64,000 bases of DNA from Maribacter arenosus (GTDB taxonomy: Bacteria > Bacteroidota > Bacteroidia > Flavobacteriales > Flavobacteriaceae), in contig NZ_JABTCG010000005.1 in NCBI RefSeq assembly GCF_014610845.1, forward strand, positions 186,001 to 250,000, written 5' to 3'. Positions within the stretch are counted from its first letter, which is position 1. Every line of letters begins with the position of its first letter. This document shows positions 33,362-41,034 of this stretch, one piece after another. The notes beneath the pieces were generated by a model. It was given only the letters and a program-made list of their open reading frames with translations, was not told where the DNA came from and made no database searches. The position numbers and the translations under genes were made by a program.

Positions 33362-33377
33362 CGTTTATTTGAACTTT
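33360..33377 (-). repeat. Cassette repeat copy 13
   Basis: ATCGTTTATTTGAACTTT (plus strand). It overlaps the ATG of the 105-aa gene. A decayed half copy (ACATTTAAACTTT) occurs shortly to the right, at about 33398-33411. Confidence 0.85.
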
Positions 33378-33482
33378 CATTTATGCCCAATAAAAATAAC
33401 ATTTAAACTTTAGAGATCTGGAGGAAGGCTCTCCTAAGAGGTTTTGTTAACCCTTTTTTCGTTTTCAAAATACCTAGTATCC

Positions 33483-33734
33483 TTATCTAAATGAACTAAA
33501 GCCCACTAAGCTCCATATAATAAATAGTCCGATTAATCCTATCCTTGCATAACCAAGGAATACACTAGTTAATAATATAAGACTAAGGACCATTACTATC
33601 GTTTTTATGCCTTTACTGAGTTTTCCTTTCGGCTTGGATGTCTTATTACTTCGAATTAATTGATTTAAGAAAATTTCATCCGATTTTTTTAAATAGTACT
33701 GTATTTCAGATTCCTCGAATCCCTTCTCTTTCAT
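33483..33734 (-). pseudogene. 3' part of an IS-split membrane protein gene
   Basis: The frame (83 codons from an internal ATG) encodes KEKGFEESEIQYYLKKSDEI and two hydrophobic helices near the C-terminus (TIVMVLSLILLTSVFL, IGLIGLFIIWSLVGF). Removing both insertion sequences and their duplicated targets joins it in frame to codons at 35678-35737, restoring a 106-residue protein with a repeated motif (REKGFDSNEIKKK, KEKGFEESEIQYY). The gene was therefore intact before the IS insertions. The internal ATG may still give a shortened product. Confidence 0.75.
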
Positions 33735-33739
33735 TTTCT

Positions 33740-34698
33740 TAGAGGTCAGTATTTAAATACGTATCTTTATTTATAGTAAAGATATAATATTATGGATGTT
33801 TTCAAGGGTCAAAATCTTCTAGAGTTCTCTGATCGGTTCAAAACCGATGATGATTGCAAGGAATACTTAGCTTCGATAAAGGCTAAAAGTGCTTATAAAT
33901 GTACTCGTTGCAACCATACCGCCTGTCAAATCCGCAAGGACTTCGGCAGACAGTGCAATATCTGTGGCCATATCGAATCCGCTACCGCCGATACACTTTT
34001 CCATAAGGTCAAGTTCGGTGTCAGAAAAGCGTTTTTCATCTGTTTCGAGATGGCAACCACCACCAAGAGCCTATCGGCAAGTTATATGTCGGTTCGCTAC
34101 GGTGTTACGGAAAAGACCGCCAGGCTTTTTATGCACAAGGTCAGGGAAGCGATGACCTCCAGCGGCAACGATCCCATGGACGGAGAAGTACACGTTGACG
34201 AGTTTGTCCTTGGCGGAAGGGACGAAGGCAAAACGGGAAGGAGCTATGACGGCAAGAAAAAGAAGGCCGTGACAGCCGTACAGCTTACCCAGGATGGCAA
34301 GGTAAAGAGAATGTATGCAATGAAGATCGATGATTTCTCCGCACGGTCCCTACAATACATCTTTGTGAACCACATCAGTCGGGAAGCGCAGGTAACAACC
34401 GATAAGTGGAGGGGCTACAGGCCCATAGCCAAAGCATATGACATCACCCAGATAGAAAGCAACAAGGGGCTGAACTTTAAAGCACTCCACACAATGATCC
34501 ACCAAGTGAAATCTTGGATAAGGACAACCTATTCCTGGGTGAGCGATGATAATCTGAACAGGTACTTCAATGAATTCTGTTTTCGGATCAACCGATCACA
34601 GAGCAAGGCAACCATATTCAACAACCTTATCACCAAGATGGTGCAGGGAGAGAAAATATATCAATCACAATTAATAAGTAACTAACTACTGACCTCTA
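33740..34698 (+). mobile_element. IS1595-family insertion sequence, copy 1 (959 bp)
   Basis: Terminal inverted repeats start TAGAGGTCAGTA on both ends. The 8-bp target duplication CATTTTCT flanks it at 33732-33739 and 34699-34706. One transposase gene fills it. The sequence is identical to copy 2 as far as read. Confidence 0.92.
33792..34685 (+). CDS. IS1595-family transposase (copy 1)
   Basis: A 297-residue DDE-type transposase with an N-terminal zinc ribbon (CTRCNH and CNICGH) and the ISXO2-like catalytic domain: VHVDEFVLGGRDEGKTGRS (first Asp), TTDKWRGYRPIAKAYD (second Asp), then the Lys/His block FKALHTMIHQVKSWIRTTYS and RYFNEFCFRINRS, where the usual catalytic Asn/Glu falls. Family members move by cut-and-paste or copy mechanisms generating 8-bp duplications, as seen here. 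It looks intact, so it may be active. Confidence 0.93.
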   Translation: MDVFKGQNLLEFSDRFKTDDDCKEYLASIKAKSAYKCTRCNHTACQIRKDFGRQCNICGHIESATADTLFHKVKFGVRKAFFICFEMATTTKSLSASYMSVRYGVTEKTARLFMHKVREAMTSSGNDPMDGEVHVDEFVLGGRDEGKTGRSYDGKKKKAVTAVQLTQDGKVKRMYAMKIDDFSARSLQYIFVNHISREAQVTTDKWRGYRPIAKAYDITQIESNKGLNFKALHTMIHQVKSWIRTTYSWVSDDNLNRYFNEFCFRINRSQSKATIFNNLITKMVQGEKIYQSQLISN

Positions 34699-34710
34699 CA
34701 TTTTCTTTTT

Positions 34711-35669
34711 TAGAGGTCAGTATTTAAATACGTATCTTTATTTATAGTAAAGATATAATATTATGGATGTTTTCAAGGGTCAAAATCTTCTAGAGTTCTC
34801 TGATCGGTTCAAAACCGATGATGATTGCAAGGAATACTTAGCTTCGATAAAGGCTAAAAGTGCTTATAAATGTACTCGTTGCAACCATACCGCCTGTCAA
34901 ATCCGCAAGGACTTCGGCAGACAGTGCAATATCTGTGGCCATATCGAATCCGCTACCGCCGATACACTTTTCCATAAGGTCAAGTTCGGTGTCAGAAAAG
35001 CGTTTTTCATCTGTTTCGAGATGGCAACCACCACCAAGAGCCTATCGGCAAGTTATATGTCGGTTCGCTACGGTGTTACGGAAAAGACCGCCAGGCTTTT
35101 TATGCACAAGGTCAGGGAAGCGATGACCTCCAGCGGCAACGATCCCATGGACGGAGAAGTACACGTTGACGAGTTTGTCCTTGGCGGAAGGGACGAAGGC
35201 AAAACGGGAAGGAGCTATGACGGCAAGAAAAAGAAGGCCGTGACAGCCGTACAGCTTACCCAGGATGGCAAGGTAAAGAGAATGTATGCAATGAAGATCG
35301 ATGATTTCTCCGCACGGTCCCTACAATACATCTTTGTGAACCACATCAGTCGGGAAGCGCAGGTAACAACCGATAAGTGGAGGGGCTACAGGCCCATAGC
35401 CAAAGCATATGACATCACCCAGATAGAAAGCAACAAGGGGCTGAACTTTAAAGCACTCCACACAATGATCCACCAAGTGAAATCTTGGATAAGGACAACC
35501 TATTCCTGGGTGAGCGATGATAATCTGAACAGGTACTTCAATGAATTCTGTTTTCGGATCAACCGATCACAGAGCAAGGCAACCATATTCAACAACCTTA
35601 TCACCAAGATGGTGCAGGGAGAGAAAATATATCAATCACAATTAATAAGTAACTAACTACTGACCTCTA
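34711..35669 (+). mobile_element. IS1595-family insertion sequence, copy 2 (959 bp)
   Basis: The same length and ends as copy 1, in the same orientation, only 12 bp to its right. It has its own 8-bp target duplication TTCTTTTT at 34703-34710 and 35670-35677. Two different duplications show two separate insertion events. Confidence 0.92.
34763..35656 (+). CDS. IS1595-family transposase (copy 2)
   Basis: Identical in protein sequence to the copy 1 transposase (297 residues), including the zinc ribbon and the DDE-type core. The identity of the two copies indicates a recent duplication. Confidence 0.93.
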   Translation: MDVFKGQNLLEFSDRFKTDDDCKEYLASIKAKSAYKCTRCNHTACQIRKDFGRQCNICGHIESATADTLFHKVKFGVRKAFFICFEMATTTKSLSASYMSVRYGVTEKTARLFMHKVREAMTSSGNDPMDGEVHVDEFVLGGRDEGKTGRSYDGKKKKAVTAVQLTQDGKVKRMYAMKIDDFSARSLQYIFVNHISREAQVTTDKWRGYRPIAKAYDITQIESNKGLNFKALHTMIHQVKSWIRTTYSWVSDDNLNRYFNEFCFRINRSQSKATIFNNLITKMVQGEKIYQSQLISN

Positions 35670-35677
35670 TTCTTTTT

Positions 35678-35737
35678 TATTTCATTTGAGTCAAATCCTT
35701 TTTCTCTCAACGAAATACTATAATCTAATTTATTCAT
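35678..35737 (-). pseudogene. 5' part of the IS-split membrane protein gene
   Basis: From ATG 35737 the frame reads MNKLDYSISLREKGFDSNEI and then meets the IS target. Its continuation is at 33483-33734. No consensus cassette repeat lies upstream; only ATCGTTT at about 35782-35788 could be a decayed half. Bases 35738-35820 hold no other gene. Confidence 0.65.
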
Positions 35738-35820
35738 TACCAGTATAATTGTGGCTAACTTCTAGGCTTGTATATCAATTAATCGTTTTAATGCCTCCAA
35801 TATATTATTGTCATGGGATT

Positions 35821-37773
35821 TTATATTATTTTCCAGCCATTATTTTCTAATTGTTTATACTTTTTGTCAATAAGATTTTGATTAAGCGAAACACACAGTA
35901 AATGAGTGGGTCGAGACATACCAACGTGGGCAATCTTTAAACAGGCCTTTTTATAGGTATCCTTTTTGTTTTTAGGTTGACTATAAGGCTTTCCAATAAG
36001 CTGATCAATTAAATGCTCGCCACAAGATTTATGATAGAAAGTTTCGAGGTAAAGCGTTGCTCGATGGGTCTCTCCTTTCACGGAGTGAATGGTTCCTACT
36101 TCAACGGAAATATGTTTCAAGTCTTCCTGCTCAGAATGATAGGTGTTTTTTGATTTTAGTTGTTCTTCTGTAGCATCTACTAACTCATCTTCATCAATAA
36201 AAGCAAAGGCATATTCATTCAACGTGAAATTGATAGCCGGGAAAAGAGTATCTTTTAAAAAGGTTCGAATCTCCTGAATGACTTCTTCTGATTTGTCAGT
36301 CACTAACTTTCGGTTCCAAACAGAAACTTTACTAGTGAGTGTCACCAATGATTCAGGATATTGATGCTTTAGTAGATTAAAAAATGATGTTTTGTTGTAA
36401 AATCTTTGACCTCTAGGGGTGTCATGTTTTATTCTTGCTAATCGAAGTATCTCAAGGCAGCAATCTATCACCGAGTTGTAAACTTCCTTTGGATTCGTGG
36501 CTTCACAAATTAGGATCGCCGATTTTAAATTACCCATTGACTTTTTCTTTGCCATTACTCTGCTATATGACGGGAAGTAACTATTTATGGTTAAGCTATC
36601 TTTTTCTTTGCCGACCCATCCAACTGCTTTAATTGGATGCTTGTAGGCATAGTCATCTTCTATACCGAGTTCGTGAATAAGGGACACAAACTTTTCAAGA
36701 ACCTGTGGCTCTTGTCCATTTTGATAACTGATAATATGCGGTGGAATCCGTACTTCACCTATGCCGGTCAGATCGAGATCACCCTTTAATGCTACAGTTC
36801 GGAGCACATTAGCAATAGGCTGCGAAAACCTTCTGGATCCGGTTATTTTTAGTCTTTCAGAATCTTCCCAAGCACTTTCGGAATTATTGTCGTTCAATAT
36901 GGCCTGATTGGGATCACCAATCCGTTGAATGACAATATGCTTATCAAAAATCTCTTTAATAATCGCATCTTGGTGAGAATAGGTATCTTGCATTTCATCA
37001 ATGAAAACGTGTGAGAAACGGCTGGATATAGCTTGTTTAATCCTTGGATATTTAATTAAATATTCATTGGCATAGAAATAGGCATCATCGAAAGATAAAT
37101 TCCCATTACTTAAAATATCAATTTTCAAAGATCGTAGTGCATCATAAACCTTAGCCTCAGAATTATCTTTCCAATTTTGGTTTTTCGGCTTTATCACTTT
37201 AATTTTCTCACCACCACTTCCTTTTACAAGTACCACACCCTCTACCGTTCTTTTCAAAGTTAGCTTACTTGCAATCCCATTAGGTTGATGTAAAAAAGCC
37301 TTTACCAGCTTTAAATCTTGTTTACTAACATCCCTCACATAATAGGTATTGAATAATCGCTCTATTGCTATTGCCGTATCAATAGTTCTAGGTCGGTACT
37401 TGTTTTTACCAACGTAATACGGGATTGCTAAATATTTGTCAACAAAGGACTGAATGGTGCCAAAGAAATTGGGGTACTGAAAGAGTCGATTAGCTTTGTT
37501 TCCCAGCTTTTTTTTTATCTCATCAATCGCCACATTAGTATGAGTCAAAACACATATCCCTTTTCCATTTTCGAAAGGCATTCTTTCAGAAAGCAGGTAA
37601 AGCTTTGCTAAAAGACTCGTGGTTTTACCACTTCCCGGACAAGCCTCTACATCAATGGATTTATCTATGCAAGATATAAATGAATACCTTTCTCCTTTTT
37701 CATCTTGAAATGAACCGCTACCATTAAAGAAAATTTCTTCTACCCGGTTTATGTCGCTTTCAGTTATCTCCAT
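35821..37773 (-). CDS. gajB: Gabija-type UvrD-like helicase GajB
   Basis: A 650-residue superfamily 1 helicase. Walker A is EACPGSGKTT (about 43-52), motif Ia GICVLTHTNVAIDEIKKKL, motif II HVFIDEMQDTYSHQD (about 255-265), motif III GDPNQAIL, and the C-terminal motif V is GTIHSVKGETHRATLY. In Gabija the helicase senses phage DNA ends or nucleotide state and works with the GajA nuclease. It overlaps the gajA stop by 14 bp, as Gabija pairs often do. The pair is part of ICE cargo. A class 2 OLD pair outside the named Gabija clade is the alternative. Confidence 0.85.
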   Translation of the reverse strand: MEITESDINRVEEIFFNGSGSFQDEKGERYSFISCIDKSIDVEACPGSGKTTSLLAKLYLLSERMPFENGKGICVLTHTNVAIDEIKKKLGNKANRLFQYPNFFGTIQSFVDKYLAIPYYVGKNKYRPRTIDTAIAIERLFNTYYVRDVSKQDLKLVKAFLHQPNGIASKLTLKRTVEGVVLVKGSGGEKIKVIKPKNQNWKDNSEAKVYDALRSLKIDILSNGNLSFDDAYFYANEYLIKYPRIKQAISSRFSHVFIDEMQDTYSHQDAIIKEIFDKHIVIQRIGDPNQAILNDNNSESAWEDSERLKITGSRRFSQPIANVLRTVALKGDLDLTGIGEVRIPPHIISYQNGQEPQVLEKFVSLIHELGIEDDYAYKHPIKAVGWVGKEKDSLTINSYFPSYSRVMAKKKSMGNLKSAILICEATNPKEVYNSVIDCCLEILRLARIKHDTPRGQRFYNKTSFFNLLKHQYPESLVTLTSKVSVWNRKLVTDKSEEVIQEIRTFLKDTLFPAINFTLNEYAFAFIDEDELVDATEEQLKSKNTYHSEQEDLKHISVEVGTIHSVKGETHRATLYLETFYHKSCGEHLIDQLIGKPYSQPKNKKDTYKKACLKIAHVGMSRPTHLLCVSLNQNLIDKKYKQLENNGWKII

Positions 37774-39703
37774 TTTCGGGTTTGGTTACATGATAAATTG
37801 CGTCCACGATGTACTTCAATTGAGCATCTCTTTTCAGAATAGGTAGCACTCGGGATTTATATCTCAGGAGTATTCTGGCTAGCCATTGGGCGGTTACTGC
37901 TTTAGAGGCTTTGTTGTCTTTAAACCGCTTGTATATTTTGAAAGCAATCTCACTCTGACCTAACGGAATTGCTTCCCATTTGGCATATATTTCATTGGCT
38001 TTTCTTATCCTGTTTTTGGCTTCCTTCTCGTTAACTCCCTTAAAATTCTGATGTGTCGATCTTGATTTTACCAGTTGCGCTATGTAGGTAGCATAATTGA
38101 TTAGTTTTACTAACTCTCCCAAGGCGATGTCGTATTCCATTGTCCATAGCGTGGAATGAAATACCTTAACCCTTCCATCTGGTGAGTCATATTCGGCTTT
38201 TAATTTTTCTGCTTCCTCTTGCGCATCTGGTACCTTACCGGTAGTTATTCGTTTTTTGGATTTTATTAAGCCGGCAGAGGGGTTCACCTGTTCAATGTCC
38301 AGGTCAGTAATAACAGCCACCTGTATTGGTAATGTACCGTCAGGTAGTCGTTGGAATATTTTAGCGTACCTTAAAAGAGCTTTACTTCCCACATTCACCA
38401 ACGATACACCGTACTTGTGGAGCGGCCTTTCAAGTATTTCAGCGATGGCCGGAATCAGAATATTCTCGGCATCTCCTTCTACAAGAAGAACTCCTTTTGC
38501 AAAAAACAGATTGGCTTTTGTTGCGTCCAGAAATCTTTCGAGAAAATCATAATCATCTTTTTCAAGGCCTGTTTGGCAATGAGCTAATGAGTATGCTTGC
38601 CCGTCCTGGCATAGAATTAGATTGTCAAGATGTATTTTGGATGCCAATGTGGTACTATGCGTTGTTAGAATGAACTGGTTTTTGAATTCCTGTTGCTTGT
38701 CCTGAAGTGCACTTATTACTCTAAGTTGAGCTTGCGGATGAAGATGTGCTTCCAGTTCCTCAATCAGGGCTAATCTCAGCCCTTGGTGATTGGTGCCCTG
38801 CAGCAACAGTAACTCTGCGGCAATAAATAGTTGATTCAATGCACCAAGCCCTGATCTATTTTCTTCTAATGTAAGACCCAGTTTTCGCAGAATGCTTGCC
38901 AATTCAGAACCGGATATATGAAATTCCGGGTTCTGTGGATCTTCAGAATGGAAAAAGTCATTTAAATGTTCCTGAATACTTTGTTTTATTGGTCCGCCTC
39001 CTGGAGTGTCTGCTTCAATCTGGTATTCTTCATTTTGGTCAAGTGTTTCCTTAGAGAAGTAGTCTCTTACCAAACTGTTGCCTTTTGATAGATATTTCTC
39101 AAGGGTGTGCGGAACTTTCTTTTGGTCAGCATCAAATTGATCTTTAAAAAGTGGATTGCTGCTTAGTATCTGCGCCAATCTTGATCCATATCCGGGAGAT
39201 AATTCGGCTTCAGCATCCCTAAGAGGTTTCAGGTATGTTAACCTAAGTAAGTCTTTAGCTCCTCCGTCCAAAAACGTACCATCTTCGTCAACACCTGCTC
39301 TTATATTGTATATTACCCGGTTATCCCTTAAATATGCGTAGAGCCATACCCGGAGTTCATACTGTTTTTTTTCATTGAAATGGAGCCACTCCAAAAAATG
39401 GCCTGCTTCCTGATCGGTGAAACCGGAAAAAATGCACTCAATCCTTAATTCCCGACTACGACCATGTTGGTTGGAATAAAAATCACGTTCGTCCAAACGT
39501 TGGTATTCAAAACTATGTGTGCCGAGCAAGAACCTGATTGCATCGACAATTGCAGTCTTTCCGGAATTGTTCTCCCCAACAAGTACATTTAATTTAGGAT
39601 TAAAAGCAAGGTTAATTCCTGGGTTATCTGTTCTAATTTCACCGCTACTGTCAGATGTACTAATTTTTCTAAAGTTCCATGCTTTAATGTTGGATATATA
39701 CAT
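37760..39703 (-). CDS. gajA: Gabija-type OLD-family ATPase-nuclease GajA
   Basis: A 647-residue protein: an SMC/RecF-like ATPase head with Walker A LVGENNSGKT (41-50), Walker B region LIEELEAHLHPQAQLRVI (about 325), and a His-switch motif QFILTTHSTTLAS. The C-terminal TOPRIM nuclease domain has GVLLVEGDAENILIPAI (about 408) and VITDLDIEQVNP (about 467). In Gabija, GajA is a site-specific DNA nicking enzyme restrained by nucleotides and released when phage replication depletes them. It precedes and overlaps gajB. The size is somewhat longer than the Bacillus type protein. Confidence 0.87.
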   Translation of the reverse strand: MYISNIKAWNFRKISTSDSSGEIRTDNPGINLAFNPKLNVLVGENNSGKTAIVDAIRFLLGTHSFEYQRLDERDFYSNQHGRSRELRIECIFSGFTDQEAGHFLEWLHFNEKKQYELRVWLYAYLRDNRVIYNIRAGVDEDGTFLDGGAKDLLRLTYLKPLRDAEAELSPGYGSRLAQILSSNPLFKDQFDADQKKVPHTLEKYLSKGNSLVRDYFSKETLDQNEEYQIEADTPGGGPIKQSIQEHLNDFFHSEDPQNPEFHISGSELASILRKLGLTLEENRSGLGALNQLFIAAELLLLQGTNHQGLRLALIEELEAHLHPQAQLRVISALQDKQQEFKNQFILTTHSTTLASKIHLDNLILCQDGQAYSLAHCQTGLEKDDYDFLERFLDATKANLFFAKGVLLVEGDAENILIPAIAEILERPLHKYGVSLVNVGSKALLRYAKIFQRLPDGTLPIQVAVITDLDIEQVNPSAGLIKSKKRITTGKVPDAQEEAEKLKAEYDSPDGRVKVFHSTLWTMEYDIALGELVKLINYATYIAQLVKSRSTHQNFKGVNEKEAKNRIRKANEIYAKWEAIPLGQSEIAFKIYKRFKDNKASKAVTAQWLARILLRYKSRVLPILKRDAQLKYIVDAIYHVTKPENGDN

Positions 39704-39740
39704 CTTTACTTTTTAAGTGCAGTTAACTCGTTCATATTCC

Positions 39741-39769
39741 GAAATTTAATCAGTATATATATCCAACAA
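39741..39769 (-). promoter_or_regulatory. Possible promoter of the Gabija operon
   Basis: On the minus strand a TTG (39769-39767) is followed after 18 bp by TAAATTTC (39748-39741), one base short in spacing and one base off the -7 consensus. It lies 38 bp upstream of the gajA start. Confidence 0.4.
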
Positions 39770-39796
39770 GGGCGACTATCTAGAACCTACATAAAT

Positions 39797-40408
39797 TTAT
39801 GTTGTTTTGTACGGTCTAAGTTTCCCAGAAAGTCCTCTATGTCGCAAATAGCTGTAATAGGTAGCCCTCGATATTTCTAGGCACCCACAAATTTCACTGA
39901 CCGTCAATTACCCATCTCTAAAATACTCCACACAAAGTACGGCTTTTTGCTGATTTTTCTTACTAATTCCTTTGGGAACCCCCAAAACATTTCCATGCCT
40001 CCGAGCAGATTCCAAACCAGCTTTGGTTCTCTCAATAATAATATCTCGCTCTAACTGTGCCAAGGCAGCGAACATATTCACAATCAATTTGGAATGGGAC
40101 GACTTATCGGTCGTATCTAAAAAGGGTTCGGTAATGCTCTTGCACTTCACTCCTTTTTCCTCAAATTCATTCATCAATTTGGTAAAATGAATCAGACTTC
40201 TTGCCAGCCTATCCAATTTCCAGACCATGATCGTATCGCCCTCCCTGACATAGTCCAATAGTTTACCAAGTTTTCTTCTTTCTTCTTTGGTACTAGAAAC
40301 CTTGTCCATATAAATGTTCTTGTCCTTGATTCCTTCTTTCAGAAAGGCATCAATCTGTAGATCCAGATTCTGTTCGTTCGTACTTACTCTTGCATATCCA
40401 AATATCAT
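39797..40408 (-). pseudogene. Serine recombinase (resolvase/invertase) split by a nonsense codon
   Basis: The first 166 residues carry the catalytic domain: MIFGYARVSTNEQNLDLQID (Ser nucleophile in RVS), VWKLDRLARS and KAGLESARRHGNVLGVPKGI. A TAA at 39908-39910 stops the frame after EYFRDG. The same frame then continues as LTVSEICGCLEISRATYYSY to a second stop at 39797, which is the missing DNA-binding helix-turn-helix. One base change would restore a 203-residue protein. The truncated product could fold but would lack DNA targeting. Confidence 0.8.
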
Positions 40409-40557
40409 GACCTTAAAGTTTAATTTAAGGTCAAAATAGAAACGAATTAATTAGTACGGTAAGATTAACTTTGTGGAAATAATTAACTCGCGGAGCCTTT
40501 AAAGTTTATATAAACGGTGCTTTAATTACCATATTTCACCATAAAATTTCTATTTAA

Positions 40558-40785
40558 TTAGTTTAGCTTTCTGCTAACCCACCACCCCCAAACTGCCACC
40601 TCGAAGGCAGCAAATAACCAAAGAAGTCCTGTTATGCCCGGTATGGCCAAGAGTAGAATAAGAAACACTATCAAAGGTAATCTAGACATTCTTTTTAATC
40701 GATAAAGCCCCATAAACAATACAAATAGAAAACAGATAAAACCGAATAACGAAAATTTTTGCAATAAGAGCTCAAAGGTCAACAT
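40558..40785 (-). CDS. Small membrane protein, 75 aa
   Basis: Two hydrophobic helices (LFGFICFLFVLFMGLY and LPLIVFLILLLAIPGITGLL) with a basic loop RLKRMSR between and a Trp-rich C-terminus (AVWGWWVSRKLN). No family was recognised. It lies alone between the resolvase remnant and the methyltransferase-helicase, with a hairpin-rich gap on its right. Function unknown. Confidence 0.6.
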   Translation of the reverse strand: MLTFELLLQKFSLFGFICFLFVLFMGLYRLKRMSRLPLIVFLILLLAIPGITGLLWLFAAFEVAVWGWWVSRKLN

Positions 40786-40885
40786 GATTTTAGGTTTAAA
40801 TATCCTTCAAAATAAACCATGTCCAGTTAAAAACCTGCCTTGTACCTTGTTCAATCCACCTTTGTCTTCTTTTCCCTAACCACAA

Positions 40886-40908
40886 GCGCCCTAAGGCGCA
40901 ATTTTTAA
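40886..40908 (+). terminator. Hairpin with T-rich tail
   Basis: GCGCC (40886-40890) pairs with GGCGC (40895-40899), then AATTTTTAAT follows on the plus strand. A second possible stem, CCCC/GGGG, lies at about 40981-40999. The stretch 40786-41034 contains no gene; these may end minus-strand transcripts of the large ORF. Confidence 0.4.
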
Positions 40909-41034
40909 TACTAGTGGAGTAATGTTGCCCAAAATTCCGTAGGACGTTATTTTATGGACAGGGAAAGAAAAAGACTAGTACCCCATTACCTTTGGGGTTT
41001 AAACAAAGTGCAAACGGAAAGCCAACCTTCAGGA

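Noticed and set aside
19098-33377. Classical attC sites of integrons in the cassette arrays
   Set aside because: I looked for RYYYAAC and GTTRRRY box pairs around the repeats and saw none in the right arrangement. The repeat has GTT and AAC trinucleotides but not the integron core, so the arrays are not called a standard integron.
19098-33377. CRISPR array
   Set aside because: Repeats are short, irregularly spaced (about 110 to 980 bp), contain genes between them and have no cas genes nearby.
33740-35669. Assembly duplication of a single IS copy
   Set aside because: The two copies have different 8-bp target duplications, which requires two separate insertions.
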